Source of the DNA: Rhodospirillaceae bacterium
GTDB lineage: Bacteria > Pseudomonadota > Alphaproteobacteria > GCA-2731375
DNA: 64,000 bases
Direction: 5' to 3'
Assembly: GCA_018701215.1 (NCBI GenBank)
Contig: JABIWH010000065.1
Span: forward strand, 1-64,000
Both the position numbers and the translations under genes were made by a program. Shown here one piece after another: positions 51,318 to 60,678 of this stretch; position 1 is the first letter of the stretch; each line of letters begins with the position of its first letter. Below the pieces are notes generated by a model, which was given only the letters and a program-made list of their open reading frames with translations, was not told the origin of the DNA and ran no database searches.

Positions 51318-52457
51318 ATGAGTTTTAGTTTCACCGATGAGCAAACCGAATTCCGTTCAATCCTACGGCGTTTTCTGGCGGATAAATCACCGACCACGGA
51401 AGTACGCCGCCTGATGGAGACAGAGGACGGCTATGACCCTGATATCTGGCGTCAACTTAGCCAGGATCTGGGGGTAATGGCCATTCATATACCCGAGGAA
51501 TACGGCGGCCAGGGTTTTGGCTTTGTCGAACTGGCCATCGTGCTGGAGGAAATGGGCCGCAGCCTGTTGTGTGCGCCCTATTTCTCCACGGTCGTACTGG
51601 CGGCCACGGCCATTCTCAATGCCGGTGACGAAGACCAGAAGCGTGCCTTACTGCCACCCATTGCCGCCGGCGAGACCCGGGCGGCCCTGGCTTTCACCGA
51701 GGAAAATGGCCGCTGGGACACTGGCGGTGCAGCGATGACGGCAACTGCCGTCGATGGCGGTTATCAGCTGGACGGCGTCAAAAGCTACGTACTGGATGGC
51801 CATACGGCGGACTTGATCGTGGTTCTGGCGCGGGCGCCGGGCAGTACCGGAGATGATGGTCTGTCGTTCTTCACCGTGGCGGGAGACGCCGACGGCATGG
51901 GCCGAAGGCGCCTGCAAGGCGTCGATGACACGCGCAAACTGGCCCGCCTGGAATTCAAAGGCGTTCAGGCACAATTGCTGGGCAGCGAAGGCGGTGCGGC
52001 CGCACCCCTGGCTAGGACTCTGGATCAAGCAGTCGCCTGTCTGGCCAACGAAATGGTCGGCGGCGCCGAGGCGTTGCGGGAACAGGCCCTGGATTATGCC
52101 CAGTTGCGCATGCAGTTTGGCCGCACCATCGCCTCGTTCCAAACCATGAAGCATAAATCAGCCGATATGTTGATCGATGTAGAGCTGGCGAAATCCGCCG
52201 CCTATTACGCCGCCGCCGCTGCCGATGGCGATCATGACGGCGATGAGGAGCTTGGTGCCATGGCGTCGCTCGCCAAGGCGGGCGCGGCGGAGACCTATAT
52301 GCAGACCGCCATTCATACCATCCAGATCCATGGCGGCATCGGCTTTACCTGGGATAACGATACCCATTTGTGGTTCAAGCGCGCGAAAAGTTCCGAGGTG
52401 TTTCTGGGCGACCCCAGCTATCACCGGGAACTGATGTTGCAGCGCTGGCAAGGTTGA
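51318..52457 (+). CDS. acyl-CoA dehydrogenase family protein
   Basis: A 379-residue flavoprotein of the acyl-CoA dehydrogenase fold: an N-terminal helical domain (MSFSFTDEQTEFRSILRRFL), a central beta domain (AALAFTEENGRWD, VKSYVLDGHTADLIVV) and C-terminal helices (LDYAQLRMQFGRTIASFQTMKHKSADM). The family catalytic Glu is not obvious in the expected position, as in many short CaiA/IBD-type members. It pairs with the next gene, also an acyl-CoA dehydrogenase, 10 bp downstream; such pairs often form heteromeric enzymes in steroid or terpenoid acyl-CoA oxidation. I use the ATG at 51318. Confidence 0.85.
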   Translation: MSFSFTDEQTEFRSILRRFLADKSPTTEVRRLMETEDGYDPDIWRQLSQDLGVMAIHIPEEYGGQGFGFVELAIVLEEMGRSLLCAPYFSTVVLAATAILNAGDEDQKRALLPPIAAGETRAALAFTEENGRWDTGGAAMTATAVDGGYQLDGVKSYVLDGHTADLIVVLARAPGSTGDDGLSFFTVAGDADGMGRRRLQGVDDTRKLARLEFKGVQAQLLGSEGGAAAPLARTLDQAVACLANEMVGGAEALREQALDYAQLRMQFGRTIASFQTMKHKSADMLIDVELAKSAAYYAAAAADGDHDGDEELGAMASLAKAGAAETYMQTAIHTIQIHGGIGFTWDNDTHLWFKRAKSSEVFLGDPSYHRELMLQRWQG

Positions 52458-52467
52458 GGGCAGGAAT

Positions 52468-53724
52468 ATGACCGAAGTTAACGAAGCAGAGGTTCTTAAG
52501 GAAGTACGCACCTGGCTGGAAGCCAACTGGGACCCGAACCAGGGCCTGGTGGAATGGCGTAACAAGCTCGCCGATTCCGGCTGGGGCATGCCAGCCTGGC
52601 CCAAGGAATGGTATGGCCGGGGCCTGCCCGACGGCATGGTCTCCGCCATTGAGGAAGAATTCCAAAAAATTGGTGCCATCGGCGTGGCCCGCGCCGGTAT
52701 CCGCATGCTGGCCGCCGCCACCCTGTTGGAACACGGCAGCCAGATGCATAGGGAGAAATTTCTCCGCCGCATCCTGACGGGCGAGGATACCTGGTGCCAG
52801 CTGTTCTCGGAGCCGGGCAGCGGCTCGGATCTGGCGGGTGCCGTGACCCGGGCCGATCTGAAGAACGGCAAGTGGATCATCAATGGGCAAAAGGTCTGGA
52901 CCACATCGGCCCATCATGCTCAATGGGGCCTGTTGCTGGCGCGTACCGATTGGGACCTGCCCAAGCACAAAGGCTTGAGCTATTTCGTCCTGGACATGAC
53001 CCAGGATGCGGTCGAGGTGCAGCCTTTGAAACAGATGAACGGCCACGCTTCATTCAATCAGGTGTTCTTCACTGACGCCGTGATCGATCCGGAGTTCCAG
53101 GTCGAGGGCCTGGGTGATGGTTGGAAAATTGCCACCACGACCCTGATGCACGAACGCCGGGGCGCCGATGGTCTGCGCCGTTGGGCCATGGGCACGGACC
53201 GCCCCGAGCGGGCATACGTGGAGGAGCGCGAAGAACTCGCCCACGCCATGGCGCCCTACAAATGGTATCCCCAACGCATGGGCCGGGTGGACCTGGCGAT
53301 CGAACGGGCCAAGGCTACGGGCAAATATGCTGATCCTGTGGTGCGCCAGGAAATCGCCAAATTGCTGACCATGGCCAAATCCGCTGAATGGACCGCGCGC
53401 CGGGCCCGCGCCGCGGCCGTTTTGGGACGCAACCAGGGCCCGGAAGGCTCCATCGGCAAACTGGCGGCCAGTCATGTGGCCCGCCTAGGCAACCATGTAC
53501 ACACCATGATCACGGGCGCTGATGCCATGCTGACCGGCAGTGACAGTCCCATGGATGGCGTCATAGCCGAAATTTTGGTATCCACCCCCGCGATTTCCAT
53601 CGCCGGCGGCACGGACGAAATTCAGCGCAATATTATCTCCGAACGGGTCCTGGGCATGCCCAAGGAGCCGCGCAACGATACCGACCGGCCGTTCCGGGAC
53701 GTACCCAGAAATATGATCCGCTAG
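52468..53724 (+). CDS. acyl-CoA dehydrogenase family protein
   Basis: A 418-residue acyl-CoA dehydrogenase. LFSEPGSGSDLAGAVTRADLKNGKWIINGQKVWTTSA, here spanning about 112-148, is the FAD/substrate central domain signature, and the C-terminus ends SIAGGTDEIQRNIISERVLGMP, the conserved FAD-binding segment. It starts 10 bp after its partner gene and is likely co-transcribed with it and with the following aminotransferase (19 bp). The partner arrangement resembles heteromeric FadE-type dehydrogenases. The acyl substrate is unknown. Confidence 0.9.
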   Translation: MTEVNEAEVLKEVRTWLEANWDPNQGLVEWRNKLADSGWGMPAWPKEWYGRGLPDGMVSAIEEEFQKIGAIGVARAGIRMLAAATLLEHGSQMHREKFLRRILTGEDTWCQLFSEPGSGSDLAGAVTRADLKNGKWIINGQKVWTTSAHHAQWGLLLARTDWDLPKHKGLSYFVLDMTQDAVEVQPLKQMNGHASFNQVFFTDAVIDPEFQVEGLGDGWKIATTTLMHERRGADGLRRWAMGTDRPERAYVEEREELAHAMAPYKWYPQRMGRVDLAIERAKATGKYADPVVRQEIAKLLTMAKSAEWTARRARAAAVLGRNQGPEGSIGKLAASHVARLGNHVHTMITGADAMLTGSDSPMDGVIAEILVSTPAISIAGGTDEIQRNIISERVLGMPKEPRNDTDRPFRDVPRNMIR

Positions 53725-53743
53725 CCGAACGGGGAGAAAGCAA

Positions 53744-55024
53744 ATGGGCGATCTGAAACGCAGCGATGACGAACAGGCCTTGGTGGATCTGGCGGCGAAG
53801 GTCTTGCCGGCGGGCGGCTTTGGCAATCTAGCATCCAACATTGTCATCAAGGAAGGCCGTGGCGGCCGGGTCTGGGATGTCTCGGGCAATGAGTATGTGG
53901 ACTTCCTGCTCGGCTCCGGCCCCATGCTGGTGGGTCATGGCAACGAGGAAGTGTTGGCGGCGGTACAGGAACAAGTGCAGCGCGGCACGACGTTCTTTGC
54001 CAATAACGAGGCCGGCATCCGGCTGGCAGCGGAAATCGTCGATGCGGTCGCCTGTGCGGACAAGGTCCGTTTTGTCTCCACTGGCTCGGAAGCTACCTTC
54101 TATGCCATGCGTCTGGCCCGGGCCCATCGCGGCCGCGACAAGATCCTTAAGTTCGAGGGCGGCTATCATGGCATGAGCGACTATGCCCTGATGAGCATGG
54201 CGCCGAAACGGCCGGGCAATTTTCCCCAGGCTGCACCGGATTCTGCTGGTATCCCGCAGAGAATCCGCGATGAAGTTCTGATCGCGCCCTTTAATGACCC
54301 CGAAACGGCGGCCAGCCTGATCAAGGAACATCACGACGATCTGGGCGGCATCATTGTCGAGCCATTTCAGCGTCTGTTGCCCCCCGAACCGGGCTTCCTG
54401 CAAATCCTGCGTGATCTGGCGACGGAATACGGCATTCCCTTGATCTTCGACGAGGTGGTAACCGGCTTCCGCTTTGCCTATGGCGGGGCCCAGGCCTATT
54501 ACGGCGTGACGCCGGATCTGTGCGCCATGGGCAAGGTGATCGGCGGCGGCTTCCCCCTGGCAGCTATCGCGGGCGGGGCCGACATCATGGCGCATTTTGA
54601 CAAGAATGCCGTGGCGGATGAAAGCTTCATGCCGCAAATTGGCACCCTTAGCGGCAATCCAGTGGCCGCCGTCGCGGGTTTGGCTACGTTAGAGATCCTG
54701 CGCCGGCCGGGCACCTACGAGAAAATCTTCGCCACTGGTACGGCGTTGATGCAGGGCCTGGACGATCTCCTACAGGACGCCGGCATCCCCGCCGTGGTGC
54801 TGGGTGAGCCGCCATTGTTCGACGTCTTTTTCACCTCTTCCAAGGTCAAGGACTACCGTGGCATGCAGGGCAATGACACCGAACGGGCCCAACGCTTCAA
54901 TGGCGTGCTGCGCCAGCACGGTATCCTGAAGGGAGACAGTAAATTCTATGTTTCCCTAGCTCATGATGATACAGACGTCGCGCAAACTTTGGCTGCCTTC
55001 GCGGCAGCCGTGAAAGCTCTTTGA
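53744..55024 (+). CDS. class III aminotransferase, glutamate-1-semialdehyde aminomutase-like
   Basis: A 426-residue class III PLP enzyme. The PLP lysine is Lys264 (CAMGKVIGGGFPLAAIAGG), the Asp that binds the pyridine N is in LIFDEVVTGFR (Asp236) and FVSTGSEATFYAMRLARAHRG is the phosphate region. The arrangement is most like glutamate-1-semialdehyde 2,1-aminomutase-type enzymes, though the position behind two acyl-CoA dehydrogenases argues for a catabolic aminotransferase rather than haem synthesis. GGGGAGA precedes the ATG. Confidence 0.85.
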   Translation: MGDLKRSDDEQALVDLAAKVLPAGGFGNLASNIVIKEGRGGRVWDVSGNEYVDFLLGSGPMLVGHGNEEVLAAVQEQVQRGTTFFANNEAGIRLAAEIVDAVACADKVRFVSTGSEATFYAMRLARAHRGRDKILKFEGGYHGMSDYALMSMAPKRPGNFPQAAPDSAGIPQRIRDEVLIAPFNDPETAASLIKEHHDDLGGIIVEPFQRLLPPEPGFLQILRDLATEYGIPLIFDEVVTGFRFAYGGAQAYYGVTPDLCAMGKVIGGGFPLAAIAGGADIMAHFDKNAVADESFMPQIGTLSGNPVAAVAGLATLEILRRPGTYEKIFATGTALMQGLDDLLQDAGIPAVVLGEPPLFDVFFTSSKVKDYRGMQGNDTERAQRFNGVLRQHGILKGDSKFYVSLAHDDTDVAQTLAAFAAAVKAL

Positions 55025-55057
55025 ACTCTCTTTAGAATCAGACGAAAGAAAATACCC

Positions 55058-55816
55058 GTGAATGATGCCAGCGAGACTATTGCGCTATTGAACAACCGCG
55101 TCAGCGTCCGAAGCTACAAGGACGATCCGGTGCCCGAGGAATTGATCGATCAAGTTTTGCAAGCTGCTTTTCGGGCGCCCACGTCGTCCAATATCCAGAC
55201 GTATAGCGTCATCATTGTGCAGGATCCGGTTATCCGAAAACAATTGGCGGCAGTCGCTGGCGGTCAGAAACATGTGGAAAAAGCGCCTGTCTTCCTGGCC
55301 TTTTGCGCCGATCTGACCCGCCTCGAGTATGCCCTGGCCAAAAATGGCAACACCCTGGTGGACAATAATCTGGAGGTTGGCCTGGTTGCCTCGGTCGACG
55401 CCGCGCTGGTGGGCATGTCAACCTACTTGGCCGCCGAGTCCGTTGGCCTGAAAGGCGTCATGATCGGCGCCCTACGTAACGACGCCGTGGCCACGGCGCG
55501 CATTCTCGGTCTGCCGTCCCAGGTCTATTGCGTTTTCGGTATGTGCCTGGGCTTTCCCGACGATGTACCACCGCAAAAGCCACGCATGGATTATTCCACC
55601 ATGGTGCATTACGAACGCTTTGGCGCCTTGCGGGATAACCGGGATACCGGCAGCAGCCTGGACGACTATGATGCCGCCCTGGAGGCGCATTATAAAAGTA
55701 TCGGCATGGCAACAACGCCGGATTCCTGGACCCATGACATGGACAAGAAGTTCTCGCCGCAGCTACGCGAAGGCTTGCGCGAGCAGCTCAAACAACAGGG
55801 ATTCGACTTCCGTTAA
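55058..55816 (+). CDS. nitroreductase family protein (NfsA-like)
   Basis: A 252-residue FMN-dependent NAD(P)H oxidoreductase of the nitroreductase superfamily. It has NNRVSVRSYKDDPVPEELIDQVLQAAFRAPTSSNIQTYSVI near the N-terminus (about 9-51), with the Arg and Ser FMN contacts, GMSTYLAAESVGLKGVMIGALRNDA in the middle, and the VFGMCLGFPDD strand. The length and the C-terminal extension fit the NfsA/FRP branch. It uses a GTG start. It overlaps the convergent preA stop by 4 bp. It reduces quinones, flavins or nitro compounds. Confidence 0.85.
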   Translation: MNDASETIALLNNRVSVRSYKDDPVPEELIDQVLQAAFRAPTSSNIQTYSVIIVQDPVIRKQLAAVAGGQKHVEKAPVFLAFCADLTRLEYALAKNGNTLVDNNLEVGLVASVDAALVGMSTYLAAESVGLKGVMIGALRNDAVATARILGLPSQVYCVFGMCLGFPDDVPPQKPRMDYSTMVHYERFGALRDNRDTGSSLDDYDAALEAHYKSIGMATTPDSWTHDMDKKFSPQLREGLREQLKQQGFDFR

Positions 55817-57117
55817 CGGTCTATGGACTCGGGATTGTTGCGCCGGGTGGTGAACTTGTCGGTTTCGAAAACACCCTCGGGGATGTCGTAGTAGCCCGCT
55901 GCGTGCTGGGCCGGCGTTGTTTCGGCCATTGCGATGGCGCCAAACGGGCAGACATCATAACACAGCTCGCAACCGATGCAGCTTTCGGGATGCATCTCGA
56001 CCTTGCCATTGGCTTGGCTGAGCGCTTCATAGAAACACATCTGGATGCAGACCGTGCAAGTCGGGTTCTTGCAAGTGTCGTGATCAATGGCGGCATAGCG
56101 GCGGGCGCGGGCGAATTGCTCGCTATAATCGCCGGCGGCCTGGGCCGAAGCGATGCCGTACATGCCCCGGATATCGTCATAGCCCTTTTCGTCCATGAAC
56201 CGCTCCATGCCCTCAATGACCTTGGTCAGCCATTTGATGCCTTTGATCATCAGGACCGAGCCGATTTGCACCACCCCGGCGCCAGCCATGATGAATTCGA
56301 TGGCATCGCGGTGATCGAAGATGCCGTTGGAGCCAGCCACGGGCATGCCGATCTCCTGATGGATACGATGCACCCAGCGCAATGACAGCGGCTTGGTCCA
56401 GGTACCGCCGATACCCGCCGGGCCGCCGATTTGCGGCGTCGCCGTATCGATATCGATGGAAAATCCGGTATAGCGGTTGGTCGCGGTGACGGCCGCGGCC
56501 CCCGCGCCTTTGACGGCACGGGCGATGGCAACGGGGTCGGCCTGATCCGGGGTCAGCTTGACCACGATTGGGATATCAACAACTTCGGCGACCTGCCGGG
56601 TTACTTCCGCCGCCATCTCGGGATCCTGGCCGATCATCGATCCGCCATGTACGCCAGGCATCATGGCCGGATGAGGACAGCCAAAATTCAACTCCACCAT
56701 GGGCAGGCCGCAGTCCTCGATCGTGCGGGAGATATCGCGCCAACCGCCGATTTCCTTGGCCCCGACGCTGCCGATCAAATGCGCGCCCCGTTCGGCGCCA
56801 TAGGCCTGACATTCCTTAAGATAAGGAATCCAGTCCTTGTAGGCGGTAGAGGCGTAGCCGGAGCGGCTGTAGAAGACAAAGTCCTTGGCCGGCTTGCCGT
56901 GGATAATCTTCCCCTGAGCATTCATTACCGCGTATTTGGAATTCTGCGTCAGCTGCGCCATGTCCTCGATATCGGTCAGGGTCTTAACGATGGCGCCGCC
57001 TGCACCGGCATCGAAACACTGCTTGATCAGGTCCGGGCTGTTGGTCGGCTCGATTGACGCGACCACCACGGGGTTCTTGAAATTCAGACCGCAGAATTCA
57101 ACTTCAGTATTCGCCAT
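55813..57117 (-). CDS. preA: NAD-dependent dihydropyrimidine dehydrogenase, catalytic subunit
   Basis: A 434-residue protein: an N-terminal dihydroorotate-dehydrogenase-type FMN barrel (VEFCGLNFKNPVVVASI, GCPHPAMMPGVHGGSMIG, VKLTPD, SNGIFDHRDA) and a C-terminal ferredoxin part with two 4Fe-4S Cys sets (CKNPTCTVCIQMC and CIGCELCYDVCP). This is the PreA/PydA architecture, which reduces uracil and thymine to dihydropyrimidines. The partner PreT, the FAD/NADH subunit, is not next to it. No dihydropyrimidinase is in the window. The start has GGAGTGAG upstream. Confidence 0.9.
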   Translation of the reverse strand: MANTEVEFCGLNFKNPVVVASIEPTNSPDLIKQCFDAGAGGAIVKTLTDIEDMAQLTQNSKYAVMNAQGKIIHGKPAKDFVFYSRSGYASTAYKDWIPYLKECQAYGAERGAHLIGSVGAKEIGGWRDISRTIEDCGLPMVELNFGCPHPAMMPGVHGGSMIGQDPEMAAEVTRQVAEVVDIPIVVKLTPDQADPVAIARAVKGAGAAAVTATNRYTGFSIDIDTATPQIGGPAGIGGTWTKPLSLRWVHRIHQEIGMPVAGSNGIFDHRDAIEFIMAGAGVVQIGSVLMIKGIKWLTKVIEGMERFMDEKGYDDIRGMYGIASAQAAGDYSEQFARARRYAAIDHDTCKNPTCTVCIQMCFYEALSQANGKVEMHPESCIGCELCYDVCPFGAIAMAETTPAQHAAGYYDIPEGVFETDKFTTRRNNPESIDR

Positions 57118-57141
57118 TTCTCGCTCACTCCGTTACGCAGA

Positions 57142-58983
57142 CTAAAACGCCTCATCATCCGGCATCATCAGAACCTCGGCGCCAGCGGTGGCGCGAGCTT
57201 TCAACGACGCTGTATCGGGCATCACCCGCCCCATGTAAAAGCGCGCCGTATTTAGCTTCATTTTATAGAACGCCTCGTCATCACCGCCCTTGGCCAGCTG
57301 ATCCAACGCCACCCGCGCCATCCGGGCCCACATGTAGCCGACCGCCACGGTGCCCATCATACGCAGAAAGTCAACCGAGGCGGCACCGGCTTCCTCGTGG
57401 TTCTGAATCGCATTCTGGGCCAGCCACATGGCCACGGCCATCAGGTCATTCAAGCCTGCTTCCAACGGCTTGGTATAGGCCTGCATATCCTCGTCGTCTT
57501 TTTGCGCGGCAATGAATTCGCTTATCAGGGTGAACAACGCACGGGCGGGGCGGCCATTATCGACGCCCATGCGGCGGCCCACCAGGTCCAGGGCCTGCAC
57601 CCCGTTGGCGCCCTCGTATAGCTGGGAAATACGGGCATCGCGGACGAACTGCTCCATGCCGTGCTCGCGCACATAGCCATGACCGCCAAAGCACTGCATG
57701 GCCATGTTGGTGCATTCAAAACCCACATCGGTGAAATGCGCCTTGACCACTGGGGTCAGAAGATTGAACAGGTCGGAAACCTGTTGCTTACGTTCGTCAT
57801 CGCCATCGAAGCGGCCGACCGTAGCCTCGTGGGTCAGCCACATCAACAGAGCGCGGGCGCCTTCATTGAAGGCCCGCATGTGCAACAGCATACGCCGCAC
57901 ATCGGGGTGCACCACGATGGGATCGGCCTCTTTATCGGGGTATTTCGCACCGGTCAGGGACCGGCCAGCGAGGCGCTCGCGGGTATACTCAGCCGCATTC
58001 TGATAGGCCACTTCCGACAGAGCCACGCCCTGGTAGGCAACGCCGATACGGGCGCCGTTCATCATCTGGAACATGCCCGCCATGCCGGCGCCCGAGCTTC
58101 GTTTCTTTTTCTTGCTATCCTCACCCTCAACCTTTGGTTCCGGTTTCGGCCCGAGGCGATGACCAATGGCGCCTTCGTAATGTAGGACGGCGGTGGATGA
58201 GCCCTTAATACCCATCTTGTGCTCGATACTGCCACAGACCACGTTATTGCCCTGGCCCAGGCTGCCGTCGTCGTTGACGCTAACCTTGGGCACCAGAAAC
58301 AGGGAGACGGCGGAAAGCCCCTCGCCTTCCCCTTCCACCTTGGCCAGGACCAAATGGACGATGTTGTCCGTCATATCGTGGTCACCGCCGGTAATGAAAA
58401 TCTTGGTGCCCGTAATGGCATAGGTGCCGTCGTCCTGCTCCACCGCCTTGGTGCGCATCAATTTTAGGTCAGTACCGCAATGGGGCTCGGTCAGGTTCAT
58501 GGTGCCGGTCCACTCCCCCGACATCATCTTGGGCACATAGAGCTGCTTCAAATGGTCCGGCGCTATTGCCATCAAAACGCTGGCCGCGCCACCCGTCAGG
58601 CCGACGTAGGTCGAAAGCGACAGATTTGAAGACATGGCCATTTCGCCAACCGCCATGCCGACGACACCCGGCAGGCCTTGACCGCCCCAATCGGGCGAAG
58701 TGGCGATCGCATTCCAGCCACCTTCGTTCCAGGCATCGAAGGCCTCCTTGAAGCCTGTTGGCGTCCGCACCACGCCGTTTTCAAAGCGGCAGCCTTCCTC
58801 ATCACCAACCTGGTTCAAGGGCGCCCAGATCTCTTCGGCTATCTTGGCGCCGCCATCCAGGACCGCATCGATCAGATCATCACTGACATCGCCATAGCCG
58901 GGGATCTCGGTACAATCCGTAATCGCCAACAGCTCGTTCAGAACAAAACGGAGGTCTCTTACCGGTGCGGTGTAACTTGGCAT
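57142..58983 (-). CDS. acyl-CoA dehydrogenase, DmdC-type (long)
   Basis: A 613-residue long acyl-CoA dehydrogenase. MPSYTAPVRDLRFVLNE is the N-terminal signature of the DmdC/phenylacyl-CoA dehydrogenase group. The central FAD/substrate domain (MNLTEPHCGTDLKLMRTKA, YAITGTKIFITGGDHDM) and a C-terminal acetyl-CoA-dehydrogenase-like extension complete the family architecture. DmdC oxidises 3-methylmercaptopropionyl-CoA in DMSP use; others act on aromatic or fatty acyl-CoAs. A candidate ligase lies next downstream on the same strand. It follows preA's start by 24 bp. Confidence 0.9.
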   Translation of the reverse strand: MPSYTAPVRDLRFVLNELLAITDCTEIPGYGDVSDDLIDAVLDGGAKIAEEIWAPLNQVGDEEGCRFENGVVRTPTGFKEAFDAWNEGGWNAIATSPDWGGQGLPGVVGMAVGEMAMSSNLSLSTYVGLTGGAASVLMAIAPDHLKQLYVPKMMSGEWTGTMNLTEPHCGTDLKLMRTKAVEQDDGTYAITGTKIFITGGDHDMTDNIVHLVLAKVEGEGEGLSAVSLFLVPKVSVNDDGSLGQGNNVVCGSIEHKMGIKGSSTAVLHYEGAIGHRLGPKPEPKVEGEDSKKKKRSSGAGMAGMFQMMNGARIGVAYQGVALSEVAYQNAAEYTRERLAGRSLTGAKYPDKEADPIVVHPDVRRMLLHMRAFNEGARALLMWLTHEATVGRFDGDDERKQQVSDLFNLLTPVVKAHFTDVGFECTNMAMQCFGGHGYVREHGMEQFVRDARISQLYEGANGVQALDLVGRRMGVDNGRPARALFTLISEFIAAQKDDEDMQAYTKPLEAGLNDLMAVAMWLAQNAIQNHEEAGAASVDFLRMMGTVAVGYMWARMARVALDQLAKGGDDEAFYKMKLNTARFYMGRVMPDTASLKARATAGAEVLMMPDDEAF

Positions 58984-59094
58984 GGTTCGGCTCCCTAACA
59001 GGGGTTCGTGGAGAGGCAGGTAACGTTATTGCGTGAATATGCTTTTACAATAAATCGCCGCACAAGGCTTCCGCTTCCTTCATCATTTCCGCGA

Positions 59095-60654
59095 CTACCC
59101 CACACGGCGGCCTTGGCCGGCCCAATAGGTCTCGCGCAGGGCTTTCTTATCTGGTTTACCCAAGGGCGTAAGCGGAATTTCCTCTACGATATCAACCGAT
59201 TTCGGCGCTTGCACCGCGCCCTTGGCATCGCGGACCCTCTGGATCAATGCGTCGACATCGATCTCAGCGCCTGGGCGCGGGATCACCACGGCCTTGACCG
59301 CCTCACCCCATTTGTCATCCGGCACACCGATCACGGCGGCCATGGCGACGTTCTGATCCGTGGTCAGCACATCCTCGATCTCGCGAGGGAAGACATTGAA
59401 GCCGCCAGTGATGATCATGTCCTTCTTACGATCGACGATGTAGAGAAAGCCGCGCTCATCGGCGAAAGCCATATCGCCTGTATGCAGCCAGCCATTCGCC
59501 AGAGTTTCCGCCGTCTGTTCCGGGCGCTGCCAGTACTCGTCCATCACTTGCGGTGCCTGGGCACAAATTTCGCCGACCTCGCCCACCGGCACTTCGTTAC
59601 CATCTTCATCCAGCAACGCAACTTGGACTGACGTGCAGGGATGGCCACAGGCCGCGAATAGATCTGGATCATCCTTGTTATGATCGCCCTTGCGCAGCAC
59701 GGTCAGGGGATAGCCTTCCGTCTGGCCATAAAGCTGGCAGAACACCGGGCCGATCCGCTCCAACCCCTCCAGCAGACGGGTTGGCGACATGGGCGCCGCG
59801 CCATACATCAGCAATTCCAAACTGGAAAGATCGGCACTATCCAGTTTTGGCTGGTCGAGTAGCATATTGACCATTGTTGGCACCAACAACGTGGCCGAAA
59901 TCCGCTCCATCCCGATATCATTGAGGACTGCTTCGGGATTGAAGCCATGATGCATATGCACCCGCCCGCCACGCAACAGGGTGGGTGGAATTTTCGTCCC
60001 GCCGACGTGGGATATCGGCGCGACGGCAAGATAGACAATATCCTCCGGCCATTCGAAATCCGCCATCACCGCATTGGTCATGGCGACAAAGGAATGATGC
60101 CGGCGCATCGCGCCCTTGGATTTTCCCGTGGTACCGCCGGTATAGCCCAGCATCCCATCGTCATCCGGCTGGCATAAGATGACTGGGGAGACAGCGCCTG
60201 CATCGTCCGCGGCGGCACGGATATCGAGGCCATAGGCGGCCGGACCCAAGGTGAAGGTTTTCTGCAAACGCGGCGTCGCCACCACCAATTCTGCGCCCCG
60301 TTCCAGATAATTTTCCGCATCCACGAACAGGTAGTCAATTGCAGCGTCTTCGAGAATGAATTGCTGGTCCTCATATGCGCCCAGGGGGTGCAGCGAGGTG
60401 GCGCACAGTCCAAGACCCTGTGCCGCGATATTCGCCAGCCAAGCCTCGGCCCGGTTGGCATTCAACAGGGCAATCCGTTGTCCTCGGCTAGCCCCCGCAC
60501 CTTGCATGACCGCTTGGTAACGCCCCACCAGATCCCAGCACTGGGCATAGGTGAAGGAGCCGCCATAACCGCTAAAGGCAACCCGGTTACCCCAACGGGC
60601 CAGGGCCCGCAGCATCAATGCTGGATTGGTCAGACCTTGGTGCAGTTTGCTCAT
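59095..60654 (-). CDS. acyl-CoA ligase (class I adenylate-forming)
   Basis: A 519-residue AMP-binding enzyme. Motifs are GYTGGTTGKSKGAMRRHHS (P-loop-like, about 171-189), LYGQTEGYP (about 313-321), LHTGDMAFADERGFLYIVDRKKDMIITGGFNVFPREIE (about 389-426) and GKPDKKALRE with the C-terminal Lys. It is a different sequence from the ligase at 29.7 kb. It is upstream of a DmdC-type dehydrogenase on the same strand (gap about 110 bp), a ligase/dehydrogenase pair like DmdB/DmdC or an aromatic/fatty acid route. AAAAGGG precedes the ATG. Confidence 0.85.
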   Translation of the reverse strand: MSKLHQGLTNPALMLRALARWGNRVAFSGYGGSFTYAQCWDLVGRYQAVMQGAGASRGQRIALLNANRAEAWLANIAAQGLGLCATSLHPLGAYEDQQFILEDAAIDYLFVDAENYLERGAELVVATPRLQKTFTLGPAAYGLDIRAAADDAGAVSPVILCQPDDDGMLGYTGGTTGKSKGAMRRHHSFVAMTNAVMADFEWPEDIVYLAVAPISHVGGTKIPPTLLRGGRVHMHHGFNPEAVLNDIGMERISATLLVPTMVNMLLDQPKLDSADLSSLELLMYGAAPMSPTRLLEGLERIGPVFCQLYGQTEGYPLTVLRKGDHNKDDPDLFAACGHPCTSVQVALLDEDGNEVPVGEVGEICAQAPQVMDEYWQRPEQTAETLANGWLHTGDMAFADERGFLYIVDRKKDMIITGGFNVFPREIEDVLTTDQNVAMAAVIGVPDDKWGEAVKAVVIPRPGAEIDVDALIQRVRDAKGAVQAPKSVDIVEEIPLTPLGKPDKKALRETYWAGQGRRVG

Positions 60655-60678
60655 GTCATACCCTTTTAGGTCACCGTT

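Noticed and set aside
57142..58983. Complete DMSP-demethylation locus
   Set aside because: Only DmdC-like and ligase genes are present; dmdA and dmdD were not found, so I do not name the genes.
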